Source: Xanthobacteraceae bacterium (GTDB lineage: Bacteria; Pseudomonadota; Alphaproteobacteria; Rhizobiales; Xanthobacteraceae). From it: a stretch of 64,000 bases of DNA. Each line of letters opens with the position of its first letter. Position 1 is the first letter of the stretch. Shown one piece after another: positions 62,072 to 64,000 of this stretch. A program made the translations under genes and the position numbers. The stretch spans positions 12,157 to 76,156 of the forward strand of contig JAIESC010000240.1 of NCBI GenBank assembly GCA_019746355.1. Direction: 5' to 3'. The notes under the pieces were generated by a model. The model searched no databases and had not been told where the DNA came from. It saw only the letters and a program-made list of their open reading frames with translations.

Positions 62072-62882
62072 TTGTTGGCGGTTGACGGCGATTCCTTCGC
62101 GCACCGCTCCTATCATGCGTTGCCCAAGACCATCCGCATGGCCGGCAACAAGCCGGCTGGCGCGATCGTTGGCTTCGCAAATTTCCTCCTGCGGCTCCAC
62201 GAGGCCGAGCGGTCGTCGTTGGATGGGATACACTGGAAGCACCGACCTATCGGCACAAGGCCTTCCCCGCCTATCAATCGGGACGCCAGTTCGACAAGGA
62301 GCTGCTGCAGCAGTTTCCTCTGTTGCGGGAGTTCGTGTCCGCGGTGGCTTTGTCAATGCGCGCGCCCCCGGCTACGAGGCCGACGATTTTCTCGCCGCTG
62401 CGGTAACGCTTGCAAAGAAGCGCCGCATGAAGCTCGTCGTTGCGAGCGGCGACCGCGACAGCTTCCAACGCGCCTCCGAGTTCACCACCATTCTCTATCC
62501 GGTCCGCGCGGGCGAATTGGCGCGCATTGGCCCCGAACAAGTCGTGGAGCGCTATCGCGTACTGCCCGTACAGGTGCCGGACTTCATCGCTCTGCGCGGC
62601 GACCCTTCCGACCGCGTGCCGGGCGCCAAAGGCGTCGGCGAAATCGGCGCGGCCGCGCTCCTTCTCGAATTCGGCACGCTGGAAGGCGTGCTGAGGGCCG
62701 GGCGCTTTGCCCGCGAGGCGGAGCAACTCCGGTTGTTTCGCCACATTGCGACGATGGATGCCAAGGCACCGTTGCCGCCGGTGCGGCCAACGCAGCCGAC
62801 ATGGGCCAAAGCCGCGGCGCTTGCGCAGGCACGGAAGCTTGGCAAGCTTGCCGAGTGGCTGGAGCGCCTCTCTACGTCGTGA
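62072..62882 (+). pseudogene. Frameshifted 5'-3' exonuclease (Pol I N-domain/FEN-like)
   Basis: The coding signal is spread over three frames. From 62072: LAVDGDSFAHRSYHALPKT and AGAIVGFANFL, up to about 62211. A shifted frame then reads VVVGWDTLEAPTYRHKAFP and FDKELLQQFPLL, to about 62340. A third frame has NARAPGYEADDF, VVASGDRDSFQ and RVPGAKGVGEIGAAALL, ending at 62882. These are the ordered blocks of a flap-type 5' exonuclease including the acidic metal ligands and the helix-hairpin-helix. Two frameshifts and a junction with an RND-gene tail at the end argue for a dead gene; sequencing error is the alternative. Confidence 0.8.
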
Positions 62883-62945
62883 CGCGCTGGCTTGCCGAGC
62901 GCGCGTCGCGGATGCGCTCGCGCGCCGCATCCGGCGGAGTAGCCC
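62871..62945 (+). repeat. Duplicated 3' tail of an RND pump gene
   Basis: From TCTACGT onward the sequence matches the end of the RND gene (from 61893): the first 27 bases differ at a single base, and the rest is clearly related down to the CATCCGGC(A/G)GAGT before the stop. In one frame it still reads YVVTRWLAERASR, against YVVTRWLAGRMSR in the pump. It is fused to the exonuclease remnant. Confidence 0.75.
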
Positions 62946-63083
62946 TTCTAGTCTAGTCGAAAAATCCGCAGGCAGGTCGAACTCGGCCCATAGGTCGGGC
63001 AGTTTGTGCACGCGCCCGCGCAACTGACATTAAGGTGAGTTTCCCCTGCTGGTGAGGAGCGCACAACTTTTTCGGGAACGACC

Positions 63084-63112
63084 TTGCTTCTGCCCTCGTA
63101 TTGCATTATTTG
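63084..63112 (+). promoter_or_regulatory. Candidate promoter of the terminal gene pair
   Basis: TTGCTT at 63084-63089 and TATTTG at 63107-63112 are 17 bp apart in an unusually AT-rich patch, with two tandem copies of a TTTGTTTA-like unit just after. The next gene has a strong GGAGG site. Confidence 0.4.
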
Positions 63113-63137
63113 TTTATTTGTTTATTGGAGGTGGGCC

Positions 63138-63863
63138 ATGGCGCTTAAAGATTTGATTGCCTCGAAGGCCACGCTTGCAGAAGAGGCGATTGAAGCTGTC
63201 GTTGCGAAGTACGTGCACTACGACGTGGATCATAATGAAGTCGTACTCACGCCAGCCGGTGCGGCGTTGAGCACGAAGCAGAAGCTGCTCGTCTACTTGG
63301 TCGCCTTGCAGGGCTGGCCTTTCGTAACGGACGAGACAGTAGCGACTGATGCTTCCCCCTCGCACATCGCCGACCAACTAGGGCTACCGGGAGGAACAGT
63401 GCGCCCCTTATTGATGGACTTGGCCGACCGTCACCTGATCGTAGGCAAGGACGGACGATACCTCGTGCGCGCGGCCAACCTTCCCTCGATCACCAAAGAG
63501 CTTGCGGGGGAAGTCGTGGGTCGTGTCACGACCAGACGTGCAGCAGCATCGCCTCGCACAAAATCGAAGGGCGAGGAACGTGGAGAACGTGAAGAAAAGG
63601 GTGGGCGCAAACGTGCGGCTAAGCAAAGCAAGACGAGCAGCCAGTCCGCGAAGTTCGAGGGGTGGATAGACGGCGGCTTTTTCGATCAGTCTCGCACCCT
63701 AGGCGACGTGGGCAACAAATTCCGTGAAGAAGGGATCATCATCGCCCGAACGAGCATCCCGCAATTGTTGCTCAAGGCCGTTCGCAGCGGTCGCCTCGCG
63801 CGTAAGGAAGCAGATGTCGCGGGCAAGAACGTGTGGGTATACCTGCGGAACGCCAAGACCTGA
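63138..63863 (+). CDS. Unrecognised protein with a winged-helix-like region
   Basis: The protein has 241 residues from ATG at 63138 behind GGAGG. Residues about 50-115 look like a winged helix (a helical QKLLVYLVALQGWPF, then ADQLGLPGGTVRPLLMDLADRHLI and GRYLV as the wing). A charged, Lys/Arg/Glu-rich disordered linker covers about 135-170. The last 70 residues (WIDGGFFDQSRTLGDV, VAGKNVWVYLRN) form a second small domain. Codon use is less G+C-rich than that of the glycan genes. It is followed after 1 bp by another gene, suggesting a two-gene unit of unknown function. Confidence 0.6.
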   Translation: MALKDLIASKATLAEEAIEAVVAKYVHYDVDHNEVVLTPAGAALSTKQKLLVYLVALQGWPFVTDETVATDASPSHIADQLGLPGGTVRPLLMDLADRHLIVGKDGRYLVRAANLPSITKELAGEVVGRVTTRRAAASPRTKSKGEERGEREEKGGRKRAAKQSKTSSQSAKFEGWIDGGFFDQSRTLGDVGNKFREEGIIIARTSIPQLLLKAVRSGRLARKEADVAGKNVWVYLRNAKT

Positions 63864-63864
63864 T

Positions 63865-64000
63865 ATGCGCGACCTTATCATCAAGAACCTGTCCGCCAGG
63901 ATTGATCCTGATGTCGTCAAGGCGCTAGTCGTACTGCGTCAGAACTACTTGCGTGGACGGATCATAGCTCTGTTCGGAACTCTGCAACACGGGCATCGTG
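63865..64000 (+). CDS. Start of an unrecognised gene (partial, runs off window end)
   Basis: ATG at 63865 follows the previous stop by 1 bp and the frame is open to the edge (45 codons, beginning MRDLIIKNLSARIDPDVV). Nothing in the visible part identifies a family. Coupling to the winged-helix-like gene suggests a joint function. Confidence 0.5.
   Translation, partial: MRDLIIKNLSARIDPDVVKALVVLRQNYLRGRIIALFGTLQHGHR

Noticed and set aside
63106..63126. Tandem TTTGTTTA-like unit considered as a CRISPR or attachment-site repeat
   Set aside because: Only two very short units with no spacer structure; more likely a promoter-proximal AT tract.

Overview
The window comes from a high-G+C alphaproteobacterium, most likely of the order Hyphomicrobiales (Rhizobiales; Bradyrhizobium/Rhodopseudomonas/Xanthobacteraceae-like). 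This rests on overall gene style, densely overlapping ATGA/GTGA gene starts, and two palindromic intergenic repeats that I recognise from that order (56911-56940 and 58671-58785). No tRNA, rRNA, CRISPR array or insertion sequence was seen. Almost the whole window is one surface-glycan locus. Layout: (1) 1-3820, minus strand: an SGNH-like/MBOAT O-acylation pair, a small secreted Cys protein and a methyltransferase. (2) 4183-5399: a control module, a winged-helix protein with a Rossmann-like C-terminal domain translationally coupled to a NusG/RfaH-like antiterminator. An 18-bp palindromic site in its promoter is repeated almost exactly at 10445-10462, in front of the big operon. (3) 5404-10187, minus strand: a carrier-protein module (hexapeptide acetyltransferase, FkbH-like HAD-GNAT, SDR, MaoC dehydratase, ACP, methyltransferase) that could build and transfer an unusual acyl group. 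(4) 10578-41202, plus strand: 28 consecutive genes, nearly all overlapping or a few bases apart. They encode a sulfotransferase, a PhyH-type dioxygenase, a GSCFA protein, an ABC flippase, two sets of nonulosonic-acid genes (NeuB/NeuC/NeuA at 17646-20541; PseB/PseG/cytidylyltransferase/NeuB at 27271-35106), an oxidoreductase-aminotransferase-acetyltransferase trio for a 3-amino uronate-type sugar, methyltransferases and glycosyltransferases. A 617-bp gene-free stretch with strong RNA hairpins (30976-31592) interrupts it. (5) 41199-48740: a GT39-like membrane protein, methyltransferases, a methyltransferase-GT2 fusion, asparagine synthetase and a flippase-like membrane protein. (6) 48934-56885: a transaldolase-like enzyme, a second oxidoreductase/WbpE-type aminotransferase pair, a lipoprotein, ManC, MurJ and a sugar C-methyltransferase. 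(7) 56906-64000: a truncated methyltransferase, an RND efflux pair split by a composite repeat, a frameshifted 5'-3' exonuclease followed by a duplicated RND gene tail, and a pair of unrecognised genes running off the edge. Working model (inference): the NusG paralogue lets RNA polymerase read the roughly 30-kb glycan operon, and the winged-helix protein gates both its own promoter and the operon promoter through the shared palindrome. The glycan would contain nonulosonic acids and diamino-uronate-type sugars and be decorated by sulfate, methyl and carrier-protein-derived acyl groups. The polymer, its export route and its linkage are not determined by the sequence.
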